Source of the DNA: Chitinophagaceae bacterium
GTDB taxonomy: Bacteria > Bacteroidota > Bacteroidia > Chitinophagales > Chitinophagaceae
Direction of reading: 5' to 3'
Assembly: GCA_027486695.1 (NCBI GenBank)
Contig: JAIXOS010000351.1
Span: forward strand, 1 to 42,112
DNA length: 42,112 bases
Part shown: positions 24,981 through 33,883 of the stretch, one piece after another
Layout of the letters: every line of letters begins with the position of its first letter
How positions within the stretch are numbered: position 1 is the first letter of the stretch
Position numbers and translations under genes: made by a program
Notes under the pieces: generated by a model
The model's database searches: none
Seen by the model: the letters and a program-made list of their open reading frames with translations, nothing else
Told to the model about the DNA's origin: nothing

Positions 24981-26387
24981 ATGGTAGAAGCTATTGTATA
25001 TGGTATTTTGACGATGGTATTGGGCTTCGCTATTTACTTTACCTATGCTTTTAAAAAAATGGAGCAAACGGCAATATCCACAGATGCCCCGGAGGAAAAG
25101 CAATCGTTTTTATCGTTGGCATATGGCTACATGTACACCATTATTGTAATTGTGATAGGAATAATGCTGCTAGTAACTTGGTATTTTGTGCGCAATACAC
25201 CTTGGGAAGGACACTTAATGGAGTGGATGAACATTGTTGTACGACTTATGCACATTACTTTTGGCATTGCTTGGATTGGCGCCTCTTTTTATTTTGTTTT
25301 TTTAGAAAATGCGCTCAATAGAACCGATAATGTTCGGGACGAGCTTGCCGGCAACCTGTGGGCAGTACATGGCGGCGGTTTTTATTATTTAGAAAAATAC
25401 AAAGTGGCTCCGGCTACTATCCCCAAACATTTACATTGGTTTAAATACGAAGCCTATTTTACTTGGTTATCGGGTTTTTCGTTGTTGTTTGTGGTATATT
25501 ATTTTAATGCAAAAGGCATTTTGATTGATACCAATGTACTTAAAATGAGTAGTTGGGTTGCCGTAAGTATGGGAGTTGGTTCATTTGTGGTGGCGTGGAT
25601 TGTTTACGACTTATTGTGTAAATCGGCTTTAATTAAGCATACCAATGCATTTACAATTGTTGGTTTTTGCGTAGCTGTAGGCTTTGCTTATTTGTATACA
25701 CACTTGTTTAGTGCGCGGGCAGCCTACATTCATTTTGGTGCTATGTTGGGTACGCTTATGGCTGGCAATGTATTTTTTGTCATTATTCCTTCGCAAAAAG
25801 CTATGGTCAATGCCGCAAAAAAAGGCATTCCGTTAGATGCTACCTTGGGCAAAAAAGCATTAGCGCGTTCCTTACACAACAACTATTTTACGTTGCCGGT
25901 TTTGTTTGTAATGGTAAGCAATCACTTTCCAAGCACTTTTGGATACGAACAATCGTGGGCCGTGTTAGCCGGGCTTACATTGGGTACTGCAGGAATAAAA
26001 CATTACTTAAACTTAAAAGAAAAAGGACAGTATACCGTTTGGGTGCTACCTATTTCGGTGGCCATTTTATTGGCTGTTTGTTTTGTTACAGCTCCGCCAA
26101 AAAACAATGATGCTTGCACCAAACAGGTAGATTTTGCCGATGTTCAAGCAGTTATCACCAAGCGATGCGTAACTTGTCATTCGTCTAAACCAACCGACGA
26201 CGTTTATACAGCCCCACCAAATGGTGTGGTATACGATACGCCACAAGATATTGTGAAACTGAAAGATAAAATCATGCAGCGCGTGGTGGTTACCAAAACC
26301 ATGCCGCAGAACAATAAAACCAATATTACACCCGCAGAACGGAACTTGATTCGTTGTTGGATAGAACAAGGAGCTAATATTAAATAA
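24981..26387 (+). CDS. puuD: PuuD, membrane-bound urate oxidase with C-terminal cytochrome c domain
   Basis: The 468-residue protein begins with a membrane domain of about eight helices (among them 5-24, 52-70, 85-108, 160-176 and 190-212) containing RLMHITFGIAWIGASFYF and NLWAVHGGGFYYLEKYK. A cytochrome c domain follows from about residue 385, with RCVTCHS (396-401) as heme site and KTMPQNN (Met441) as probable distal ligand. PuuD proteins oxidise urate to 5-hydroxyisourate and pass electrons to the respiratory chain through the cytochrome rather than making peroxide. No soluble uricase gene is seen. It diverges from allB; a hairpin with a T run follows and overlaps the lrp 3' end. Confidence 0.95.
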   Translation: MVEAIVYGILTMVLGFAIYFTYAFKKMEQTAISTDAPEEKQSFLSLAYGYMYTIIVIVIGIMLLVTWYFVRNTPWEGHLMEWMNIVVRLMHITFGIAWIGASFYFVFLENALNRTDNVRDELAGNLWAVHGGGFYYLEKYKVAPATIPKHLHWFKYEAYFTWLSGFSLLFVVYYFNAKGILIDTNVLKMSSWVAVSMGVGSFVVAWIVYDLLCKSALIKHTNAFTIVGFCVAVGFAYLYTHLFSARAAYIHFGAMLGTLMAGNVFFVIIPSQKAMVNAAKKGIPLDATLGKKALARSLHNNYFTLPVLFVMVSNHFPSTFGYEQSWAVLAGLTLGTAGIKHYLNLKEKGQYTVWVLPISVAILLAVCFVTAPPKNNDACTKQVDFADVQAVITKRCVTCHSSKPTDDVYTAPPNGVVYDTPQDIVKLKDKIMQRVVVTKTMPQNNKTNITPAERNLIRCWIEQGANIK

Positions 26388-26427
26388 CCCTACTTCGGCT
26401 ACTCATCATTAATACACCGCTGACGGG

Positions 26428-26461
26428 ATAAGTATTAGCAAAATGGGCTTACTTATTTTTT
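26428..26461 (+). terminator. Terminator of puuD, overlapping the lrp 3' end
   Basis: ATAAGTA-tt-AGC pairs with GCT-TACTTAT (10 bp with a 2-base bulge, 7-base loop), then six T follow at 26456-26461. It lies 40 bp after the puuD stop and its distal part overlaps the last codons of the convergent lrp gene. Confidence 0.55.
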
Positions 26462-26923
26462 AAGCAAATTCAAATCGGGCTGTGCATATTTGTACACTTT
26501 GAAGTAGATGGTTGTTTTGGTTTGGTATACACCTTCTATTTGCGAAATACCATTAACAAATTCTACCAAATGATCGTTATCTCGGCACATTACATCTACT
26601 TCTAAATCATAATCGCCTGAAGTGCCAGCCAAAAAGCTCACTTCCGGTTTGTTTACAATATTTTCTACAACATTTTCTTTCAGGGCAGCAGGTCGTACAC
26701 AAATAGCAATGTGGGCATAGGAATGAAAGCCTACTTTATCGGGATCTACCCTGCCTAAAATATTGATAGTACCATCTTCTATCAGTTTATTGAAGCGGGT
26801 ACGTATGGTACCAACAGACACTTTGAGATTCTCGGCCATTACCGTAAACGACATGCGTCCGTCTTTTTGTAAAAAAGACAAAATTGAAAAATCCAAATCA
26901 TCTAGCATGGTTGTTCCTTTCAT
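26453..26923 (-). CDS. Lrp/AsnC family transcription regulator
   Basis: The 156-residue protein has the standard two-part layout: an N-terminal winged helix-turn-helix (LDFSILSFLQKDGRMSFTVM through VSVGTIRTRFNKL) and a C-terminal RAM ligand-binding domain (residues ~70-150, with GDYDLEVDV). Lrp/AsnC proteins sense amino acids or related small molecules and act as dimers to octamers. It is alone on the minus strand between the purine and pyrimidine arms and diverges from mmsA. Control of mmsA, its own gene and perhaps allB/puuD is suggested by the shared 14-bp word. The effector is unknown; beta-alanine or a pathway intermediate is plausible. ATG at 26923 or 26908 could start it. Confidence 0.93.
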   Translation of the reverse strand: MKGTTMLDDLDFSILSFLQKDGRMSFTVMAENLKVSVGTIRTRFNKLIEDGTINILGRVDPDKVGFHSYAHIAICVRPAALKENVVENIVNKPEVSFLAGTSGDYDLEVDVMCRDNDHLVEFVNGISQIEGVYQTKTTIYFKVYKYAQPDLNLLKK

Positions 26924-26961
26924 ATTGCACCAAAAATTTGTTTGACAAAAATGAAGTAATT

Positions 26962-26975
26962 TTTTGAAAATAATT
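26962..26975. promoter_or_regulatory. Shared 14-bp candidate operator, lrp/mmsA
   Basis: TTTTGAAAATAATT is identical to 24885-24898. It lies 38 bp upstream of the lrp ATG and 80 bp upstream of the mmsA ATG, in a very A/T-rich 132-bp divergent region. This suits an autoregulatory Lrp-type operator, but binding is not shown. Confidence 0.5.
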
Positions 26976-27022
26976 TTTTTAATTTCAACAGAAAATGCAT
27001 TATTTTTATTTTTCCGTATAAC

Positions 27023-27037
27023 TTTCTAAAAAATTTA
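27023..27037 (+). promoter_or_regulatory. TTTCTAAA-AAA-TTTA element upstream of mmsA
   Basis: This word resembles the guaD palindrome with one extra A and an imperfect right arm. It lies ~19-33 bp before the mmsA ATG and overlaps a -7-like TAACTTTC (27019-27026). It may be part of the promoter or an operator. Confidence 0.3.
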
Positions 27038-27055
27038 CAGAATAAAAAAGAATTT

Positions 27056-28513
27056 ATGAAATACGCTCCTATTGCCAACTACATCAATGGCCAATTTGTT
27101 CCGGCTTCCACTTCTCAAACAATGAATGTGGTATCGCCGTTAGACGGCACTCTACTTTCTACAGTACCAATGTCGGCCTCAACCGACTTGGATGCAGCCG
27201 TAGCGGCAGCAAAAGCTGCATTTCCTATTTGGAGCAAAACTACAATTAAAGAAAGAGTTCAGGTATTTTTTAAATATAAATATTTGTTGGAGCAGCATTT
27301 GAAAGAATTGGCGCTTTTGTGTAGCGAAGAAAATGGTAAAACCTATAGTGAGTCGGTTGCCGAAATAGAAAAATGTATTGAACTAACCGAATTTGCCACC
27401 TCCTTGCCGCAATTGGTAACAGGAGAAGTGTTGGAAGTAAGCAGAGGTGTGGAGTGCCGCACAGAACATGTGCCCCTTGGCGTGGTGGCTTCTATTGTAC
27501 CATTCAATTTTCCGGCTATGGTTCCCAATTGGACGCTACCCAATGCAATTGCATTAGGTAATTGCATGATTATGAAACCATCCGAAAAAGTACCCTTGTG
27601 CTGTGGCAAAATTGCCGAATTGCTCAAAGAAGCAGGCCTCCCCGATGGAGTTTTTAATATTGTACATGGCGATGTAGCCATTGTAAATGCTATTTGCGAT
27701 CATCCCGGTATAGAAGCAGTTTCTTTTGTAGGCTCTACCAAAGTGGCCAAAATTGTTTATCAACGAGCTACTCAAAATTTAAAACGCTGTTTGGCTTTAG
27801 GCGGTGCTAAAAATCACTTAATTGTGTTGCCCGATGCAAAAACCGACATGACAGCACAAAACATTATTGCTAGCATGAGCGGCTGTGCCGGCCAACGCTG
27901 TATGGCAGCATCGGCAATGGTAGCTGTTGGAAATGTAGACCATATTGTTGAAAAAATATGCGACGAAGCGCGCAAAGTAGTAGCCGGCCAAAATTTAGGG
28001 GCGGTTATTAACCACGAATCAAAAACGCGCATTGAGCAATACATTACAGAAGCAGAACAACAAGGCGCTAAAATTTTGGTAGATGGTAGAAAAGTGGTGG
28101 TTACCGGAAAGGAAGCTGGTTCTTATGTTGGACCAACCGTTATTGACTACGTAACGCCCGATATGGCCATTGCAAAAGAAGAAATATTTGGCCCTGTAAT
28201 TTCCATCATACGCACCAATACTTTAGATGAAGCAATTACCATCGAAAACGCCAACCCCTACGGAAATGCGGCTAGTGTATTTACACAAAATGGCGGCATG
28301 GCTAGGTATGTGATTGACCGTGCAAGTGCCGGAATGATTGGCGTAAATGTAGGTGTACCTGTACCTCGTGAGCCTTTTAGCTTTGGTGGCTGGAACGAAA
28401 GCAAATTTGGCGTTGGCGATATTACCGGAAAAAGCTCTATTGAATTTTGGACAAAATTGAAAAAATCCACTACCAAATGGAACCCCGAAGCCGGTGTTAA
28501 TTGGATGAGTTAA
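27056..28513 (+). CDS. mmsA: (Methyl)malonate-semialdehyde dehydrogenase, CoA-acylating
   Basis: The 485-residue aldehyde dehydrogenase has the catalytic cysteine Cys282 in GCAGQRCMAAS and the MmsA-type start INGQFVPA. VPFNFPAMVPNW and PVPREPFSFGGWNESKFG are typical of the MmsA subgroup, which forms acetyl- or propionyl-CoA with loss of CO2. In this locus the substrate would be malonate semialdehyde from uracil and methylmalonate semialdehyde from thymine. It is first in the plus-strand pyrimidine series, 45 bp before the aminotransferase gene, and diverges from lrp. A role in valine breakdown is the usual alternative. Confidence 0.93.
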   Translation: MKYAPIANYINGQFVPASTSQTMNVVSPLDGTLLSTVPMSASTDLDAAVAAAKAAFPIWSKTTIKERVQVFFKYKYLLEQHLKELALLCSEENGKTYSESVAEIEKCIELTEFATSLPQLVTGEVLEVSRGVECRTEHVPLGVVASIVPFNFPAMVPNWTLPNAIALGNCMIMKPSEKVPLCCGKIAELLKEAGLPDGVFNIVHGDVAIVNAICDHPGIEAVSFVGSTKVAKIVYQRATQNLKRCLALGGAKNHLIVLPDAKTDMTAQNIIASMSGCAGQRCMAASAMVAVGNVDHIVEKICDEARKVVAGQNLGAVINHESKTRIEQYITEAEQQGAKILVDGRKVVVTGKEAGSYVGPTVIDYVTPDMAIAKEEIFGPVISIIRTNTLDEAITIENANPYGNAASVFTQNGGMARYVIDRASAGMIGVNVGVPVPREPFSFGGWNESKFGVGDITGKSSIEFWTKLKKSTTKWNPEAGVNWMS

Positions 28514-28558
28514 TGATTGGTGGATACTGTTTAAATCTCAACTTAAAACATTTACAAT

Positions 28559-29905
28559 ATGAGTACCTCAACTTTATCGCAAACGCAAGAAATATTACAA
28601 GACAATTTTGATTATACTTTGTTTTCGTGGAGCAAGCAAAAGGGTCACACCCCTATTGCCGTTGAATATGCCGAAGGAGTATACTTGTACGACTACGACG
28701 GTAAAAGATATATTGATTTTAGTAGCGGTTTAATGAATGTAAACATTGGGCATGGCAATCAACGGGTAACCGATGCAGTGGTAAAACAAATGCAGCAAGT
28801 GGCTTATGTTACGCCAAGTTGTGTAACCAAAGTGCGCGGCGAATTGGGAAAAAAACTAGCCGAAATTTGCCCGGGCGATTTAAACAAAGCTTTTTACACC
28901 CTTTGTGGTGCCACATCTATTGAAAACGCCATTAAACTAGCACGGTTGTATACCGGCAAACACAAAATTTTAAGTCGTTACCAATCGTACCACGGATCTA
29001 GCAATGCTGCTATGTCGGCAAGTGGCGATCCTAGAAAACTACCGGTAGATAGCCAACAAGCACCCAATTTTGTTCACTTTGATTTGCCAATTGCTTATCG
29101 TTGGGATTATGGCGAGGAAAACCTTTTGAAAGAATGCATTGCTTCGCTCGAAAGAATCATTGCATATGAAGGCCCCAACAATATTGCAGCTATTTTACTT
29201 GAAGGCGAAAGTGGTTCATCGGGTTGCTTAAAATACCCTGTAGGCTACCTAAAAGCCTTGCGCGAAATTTGTACTAAAAACAACATTTTACTCATCATGG
29301 ACGAGGTAATGAGTGGTTTTGGCCGTACCGGCAAATGGTTTGGCTTTCAACACCACGATATTGTTCCCGATATGATTTGTATGGCCAAGGGTCTTACTTG
29401 TGGGTATTTACCATTTGGCTGCTTGATGGTTAGCGACAAAATAGCCGCTAAGTTCGACGACACCGTAATGGCAATTGGTCTTACCTATTCGGCGCATCCT
29501 GTTGCCTGCGCCGCTGCATTGGAAACATTGAAAATTTACGAAGACGAACATTTAATAGAAAATGCAGCAGCAATGGGTGTGTATTTGAACAAACGCATTG
29601 AAGACTTGAAAAAAATTCACCCTTCTATTGGCGATTGGCGCAATACGGGCTTATTAGGTTGTATAGAATTGGTGAAAAACAAAACTACCAAAGAACCGAT
29701 GGCTCCCTTTAATGCCAAGCCTGATGAAATGTTGGTAATGAATAAAGTGGCCGCCAAAATAAAAGAATTGGGTATGTACACTTTTGTACGTTGGGGCTAC
29801 ATTTTTATTGCACCGCCTTTGTGTGTTACCGAAGAACAAATTGAGGAAGGATTGGCCATTATTAGCGAAGCCATCAAAATTGCTGATGCGGCAGTTACTC
29901 CATAA
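28559..29905 (+). CDS. Class III omega-aminotransferase, probable beta-alanine aminotransferase
   Basis: The 448-residue pyridoxal-phosphate enzyme shows FYTLCGATSIENAIKLAR, the cofactor-binding Asp in LLIMDEVMSGFGRTGKW (Asp248) and the Schiff-base lysine in CMAKGLTCGYLP (Lys277). This is the omega-amino-acid aminotransferase family, which includes beta-alanine:pyruvate and alanine:glyoxylate enzymes. Between mmsA and the pyrimidine genes it most likely converts beta-alanine and 3-aminoisobutyrate to the semialdehydes that MmsA uses. The acceptor could be pyruvate, 2-oxoglutarate or glyoxylate. A gap of 118 bp before the transporter gene may hold another promoter. Confidence 0.88.
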   Translation: MSTSTLSQTQEILQDNFDYTLFSWSKQKGHTPIAVEYAEGVYLYDYDGKRYIDFSSGLMNVNIGHGNQRVTDAVVKQMQQVAYVTPSCVTKVRGELGKKLAEICPGDLNKAFYTLCGATSIENAIKLARLYTGKHKILSRYQSYHGSSNAAMSASGDPRKLPVDSQQAPNFVHFDLPIAYRWDYGEENLLKECIASLERIIAYEGPNNIAAILLEGESGSSGCLKYPVGYLKALREICTKNNILLIMDEVMSGFGRTGKWFGFQHHDIVPDMICMAKGLTCGYLPFGCLMVSDKIAAKFDDTVMAIGLTYSAHPVACAAALETLKIYEDEHLIENAAAMGVYLNKRIEDLKKIHPSIGDWRNTGLLGCIELVKNKTTKEPMAPFNAKPDEMLVMNKVAAKIKELGMYTFVRWGYIFIAPPLCVTEEQIEEGLAIISEAIKIADAAVTP

Positions 29906-30023
29906 GCTTTGTGCTATTGGTAACTACTTTTTGTATAAGAGAAATAAACACAGCGTCCAAAGAAAATTGTAGCTAGTTATGCGCTACACCAATACATAAA
30001 AAAGCCAATTCTGCTAACTGTTT

Positions 30024-31490
30024 ATGATGTATAATGAACCAATATTAACCGAAGAACTACAAGCTTCATCACTTTTTAGCGATGATTTAGCCCCTGTACC
30101 TGCCTCTAAACGCACTTGGAGTACTTGGAATTTTGCAGCACTTTGGATTAGTATGAGCTTGTGCATACCTACCTACATGTTGGCTAGTTCGCTGATACAA
30201 GGTGGTATGAATTGGTGGCAGGCCATTATGACTATTTTTTTAGGCAATACCATTGTGCTCATTCCTATGATTTTGAACGGACATGCAGGTACTAAGTATG
30301 GTATTTCGTTTCCGGTATTTGCACGTGCAAGTTTTGGTACTTCAGGTGCCAACATTCCCGCATTGTTGCGTGCTATAGTAGCTTGTGGTTGGTTTGGTAT
30401 TCAAACATGGATAGGTGGTTTTGCCATTTACCAAATGTTACAATTGTGGATTCCTTCGTTGGCTACCTTACCGCAAATTTTTCCTGACGCTTTTCAATTG
30501 CAAACAGGTCCGGCTATTTGCTTCCTGCTTTTTTGGTTATTGAATATGTACGTTGTATACTTAGGAGTAGATAGCATTAAAAAATTATTGGTTTTCAAAG
30601 CGTTTTTTTTGCCTGTTGCAGCTTTAGCACTGTTGTTTTGGGCGTTAAATGCGGCTAATGGTTTAGGACCTATATTGCGTACACCTTCAAAATTTACTGA
30701 TACCGCTAGTTTTTTTCATTTCTTTTTTCCAGCGCTTACTGGCATGGTAGGTTTTTGGGCTACGTTATCACTCAACATTCCAGATTTTACACGTTACGCT
30801 ACTTCGCAAAAAGCGCAAATTAATGGTCAGGCATTGGGTTTGCCGCCGGCAATGACTTTTTTTTCATTCATTGGTGTAGTGGTTACTTCGGCTACAACCA
30901 TTGTTTTTGGCACTACAATTTGGGATCCGGTGGTATTGGCTGGTAAATTCGATAGCAAATTGTTGGTGAGTATTGCCATGATTGCCGTTGCTATTTCTAC
31001 TTTGGCCACCAATATAGCAGCCAACATCGTGAGTCCGGCAAACGATTTTGCACATTTGGCACCTAAAAAAATTAATTTTAGAACTGGCGGCTACATCACT
31101 GGTTGTATTGGTGTAGTTATTTTTCCTTGGAAATTAATTGCCGACCCTACAGGATTTATTTTTACTTGGCTGATTGCTTACTCAAGTTTGTTGGGGCCAA
31201 TTGGTGGCATCATGATTGTAGACTATTTCTTCATTCGCCACAAAATGCTGATTGTACCGGAATTGTTTCAGCAAAAAGGAATTTACAGCTATAACAATGG
31301 CACCAACCTGGTTGCGGTAATCGCCTTATTGGCCGGCATTTTACCCAACTTACCCGGTTTTTTGGTAACCATCAAACTAATTGACACTCATAATATAGTA
31401 CCCTGGATCAGCGATTTATACAATTACGCTTGGTTTGTTGGTTTTGGGGTTAGTGCATTGGTTTATTGGTTCTTGATGCGAAAGAAATAA
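30024..31490 (+). CDS. NCS1 family nucleobase:cation symporter
   Basis: The 488-residue membrane protein has about twelve hydrophobic segments. NCS1 features include the N-terminal WSTWNFAALWISM, FPVFARASFGTSGANIPALL, the GWFGIQTWIGG motif and TLSLNIPDFTRYA. This family imports uracil, cytosine, allantoin, hydantoins or purines with sodium or protons. Located between the aminotransferase and dihydropyrimidinase genes, it most likely supplies uracil or thymine, or possibly dihydrouracil, to the pathway. Allantoin is an alternative given the neighbouring genes. It is the only transporter recognised in the nucleobase cluster. Confidence 0.92.
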   Translation: MMYNEPILTEELQASSLFSDDLAPVPASKRTWSTWNFAALWISMSLCIPTYMLASSLIQGGMNWWQAIMTIFLGNTIVLIPMILNGHAGTKYGISFPVFARASFGTSGANIPALLRAIVACGWFGIQTWIGGFAIYQMLQLWIPSLATLPQIFPDAFQLQTGPAICFLLFWLLNMYVVYLGVDSIKKLLVFKAFFLPVAALALLFWALNAANGLGPILRTPSKFTDTASFFHFFFPALTGMVGFWATLSLNIPDFTRYATSQKAQINGQALGLPPAMTFFSFIGVVVTSATTIVFGTTIWDPVVLAGKFDSKLLVSIAMIAVAISTLATNIAANIVSPANDFAHLAPKKINFRTGGYITGCIGVVIFPWKLIADPTGFIFTWLIAYSSLLGPIGGIMIVDYFFIRHKMLIVPELFQQKGIYSYNNGTNLVAVIALLAGILPNLPGFLVTIKLIDTHNIVPWISDLYNYAWFVGFGVSALVYWFLMRKK

Positions 31491-31572
31491 TTTCTTTTTT
31501 CTATAAAAAGCAGCTGCTGTAACTTTAAACATGTTAAGCCATACTGCCTATAAAAGTAAAAATAATTAATAC

Positions 31573-32964
31573 ATGAGTGTTCTTATCAAAAATGGCAACA
31601 TAGTAACCGCTACCGATAATTATGTTGCCGACATTTTAATTGAAGGAGAAACAATTGTTGCTATTGGACAAATAGCTGCTAGTCAGGTTTTGCCAACTAC
31701 CGAAATCATTGATGCTACCGGCTTATTGGTAATGCCCGGGGGAATTGACCCGCACGTACATTTAGAAATGCCTTTTATGGGCACCTTCTCAAGCGATACT
31801 TACGAAACAGGAACTAGGGCGGCCTTGTTTGGAGGCACCACCACCGTTATTGATTTTATTTTACAAAAGCAAGGCAGCAGTTTGCAAGCCGCATTGGACG
31901 AATGGAAAAGCCGTAGTACCAACAACGCTGTTGGCGATTACAGTTTTCATATGGCCGTTACAGATTTTAACGAAAACACAAAGAAAGAAATTCGCCACTT
32001 TATTGAAGAAGAAGGTATCACCTCTTTTAAAACCTTTATGGCCTATAAAGGAGCATTGATGATTGATGATCGCCAAATGGTTGACTTAATGTTGGAAGTA
32101 AAAAAACATGGCGGACTCATTAATGTACACGCTACCAATGGCGATATGATTGATTTTTTAATTGCCAAACACAAGGCTGAAGGTAAAATGGCGCCATTGT
32201 ACCATTATTTGTCGCAGCCCGAAGTTACCGAAGCGGAGGCTAGCGGCCGTTTTGCCGATTTGGCCAACTATACCGGCTGCCCGGGCTACATAGTACATTT
32301 AACCTGCGAAGGTGCACTCAATGCTGTACGCAATGCTACACGCCGCAACCAAAAAGTATTTGTAGAAACCTGTATACAATATTTAGTGTTGGATGCCTCG
32401 CTTTACGAAAACGACTTTGAGGGAGCAAAATGGGTAATGAGCCCGCCGCTTCGCGAGAAAAAAGACCAAGCAACACTTTGGGCCGGCATCAACCAAGGTT
32501 TGGTACAGGTAGTGGCCACCGATCACTGCCCATTTATGTGGGAGCAAAAATTGATGGGTAAAAATGATTTTTCTAAAATCCCGAACGGTCATCCGGCAAT
32601 TGAAAACAGAATGGAACTATTGTTTAGCGAAGGCGTGAGCAAAGGAAGAATTTCGTTGAACAAATATGTGGAAGTAGCAAGTACCAATGCTGCAAAAATA
32701 TTTGGCATGTTTCCTAAAAAAGGAACTATTGCTATTGGCAGCGATGCCGACATAGTACTTTTCCATCCTACCGAAAAGCACACCCTTTCTGCATCAACGC
32801 ACCACATGAATGTAGATTATAGTGGGTACGAAGGATGGGAAATTACCGGGAAAGTTAAAACCGTATTGTTGAGAGGCAAAGTAGCCATAGGTAACAATGA
32901 GTGTAAGGTAGAGAAAGGTTATGGTCAATTTATTAAACGCAATAAAGTAGCAGGAAAAATTTAA
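31573..32964 (+). CDS. hydA: Dihydropyrimidinase
   Basis: The 463-residue cyclic amidohydrolase hydrolyses dihydrouracil and dihydrothymine to N-carbamoyl-beta-amino acids. The dinuclear zinc site is visible: GGIDPHVHLEMP (His61, His63), the carboxylated Lys159 in SFKTFMAYKGAL, INVHATNGD (His186), YIVHLTCEGA (His242) and VVATDHCPF (Asp317). Sequence around HLEMPFMGTFSSDTYETG is typical of dihydropyrimidinase rather than allantoinase. It lies after the NCS1 gene and 25 bp before the beta-ureidopropionase gene, in reaction order. Hydantoinase activity is common in the family. Confidence 0.95.
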   Translation: MSVLIKNGNIVTATDNYVADILIEGETIVAIGQIAASQVLPTTEIIDATGLLVMPGGIDPHVHLEMPFMGTFSSDTYETGTRAALFGGTTTVIDFILQKQGSSLQAALDEWKSRSTNNAVGDYSFHMAVTDFNENTKKEIRHFIEEEGITSFKTFMAYKGALMIDDRQMVDLMLEVKKHGGLINVHATNGDMIDFLIAKHKAEGKMAPLYHYLSQPEVTEAEASGRFADLANYTGCPGYIVHLTCEGALNAVRNATRRNQKVFVETCIQYLVLDASLYENDFEGAKWVMSPPLREKKDQATLWAGINQGLVQVVATDHCPFMWEQKLMGKNDFSKIPNGHPAIENRMELLFSEGVSKGRISLNKYVEVASTNAAKIFGMFPKKGTIAIGSDADIVLFHPTEKHTLSASTHHMNVDYSGYEGWEITGKVKTVLLRGKVAIGNNECKVEKGYGQFIKRNKVAGKI

Positions 32965-32989
32965 TCAATCGAAATAAAAACAATATTTT

Positions 32990-33856
32990 ATGCCTCGTAT
33001 CATCAAATCCGGCCTTATACAAATGAGCCTAGCCAAATCAGAAGGCGAGGGCACTATTGCCGAAATTAAAGAGGCAATGTTACAAAAACATTTGCCGCTT
33101 ATTCATCAAGCAGGCAAACAAGGGGTGCAAATATTGTGTTTTCAAGAAATTTTCAATACCCCCTATTTCTGCCCCGGACAAGATGCCGCCTGGTACGCAA
33201 GTGCCGAAACAGTACCCGGCGCCACCACCCAAATGATGCAAGAATTAGCCAAAATGTATCAAATGGTCATCATCGTTCCTATTTACGAAAAAGAACAAGC
33301 CGGTGTTTTGTACAATACAGCCGCCGTTATTGACGCCGATGGTACTTATTTAGGAAAATATCGCAAAAACCACATTCCACATACGGGCGGATTTTGGGAA
33401 AAATTCTTTTTTAAACCTGGCAATCTTGGTTATCCTGTTTTTGAAACAAAATATGCCAAAATAGGCGTGTACATCTGTTACGATAGGCATTTTCCCGATG
33501 GCGCAAGGTGCTTAGGACTCAATGGTGCCGAAATTGTATACAATCCTTCTGCTACTACCGTTGGCCAATCGCAATATTTATGGAAGTTAGAACAACCCGC
33601 CCATGCTGTGGCAAACGGCTATTATATGGGATGTATCAATAGGGTAGGTAGCGAGCAACCTTGGAACTTAGGCCAATTTTATGGATCTTCTTACTTCGTA
33701 AACCCACTTGGTCAAATTTTTGCTTGTGCATCGGAAGATAAAGACGAACTCTTGGTTGCCGAATTTGACCTCGATTTAATAGACGAAGTGCGCAGCAAAT
33801 GGCAGTTTTATAGAGATCGACGGCCTGAAACCTATCAAACAATAACAGAACTATAA
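32990..33856 (+). CDS. Beta-ureidopropionase, nitrilase superfamily
   Basis: The 288-residue carbon-nitrogen hydrolase has the Glu-Lys-Cys triad: Glu53 in LCFQEIFNTPYF, Lys126 in GKYRKNHIPH and Cys163 in VYICYDRHFPDG. It hydrolyses N-carbamoyl-beta-alanine to beta-alanine, ammonia and CO2, completing the reductive uracil pathway started by PreTA and dihydropyrimidinase. Length matches bacterial N-carbamoylputrescine/beta-ureidopropionase-type enzymes. The immediate neighbours favour the latter. The ~60 bp to preT contains an A/T-rich hairpin and a TTTCTA element. Confidence 0.92.
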   Translation: MPRIIKSGLIQMSLAKSEGEGTIAEIKEAMLQKHLPLIHQAGKQGVQILCFQEIFNTPYFCPGQDAAWYASAETVPGATTQMMQELAKMYQMVIIVPIYEKEQAGVLYNTAAVIDADGTYLGKYRKNHIPHTGGFWEKFFFKPGNLGYPVFETKYAKIGVYICYDRHFPDGARCLGLNGAEIVYNPSATTVGQSQYLWKLEQPAHAVANGYYMGCINRVGSEQPWNLGQFYGSSYFVNPLGQIFACASEDKDELLVAEFDLDLIDEVRSKWQFYRDRRPETYQTITEL

Positions 33857-33883
33857 CAGAAAAAAATCGCTAATGCTTGCTTT

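Noticed and set aside
29968-29988. TGTAGC/GCTACA hairpin before the transporter gene
   Set aside because: A 6-bp stem with no T run; too weak to call a terminator or riboswitch.
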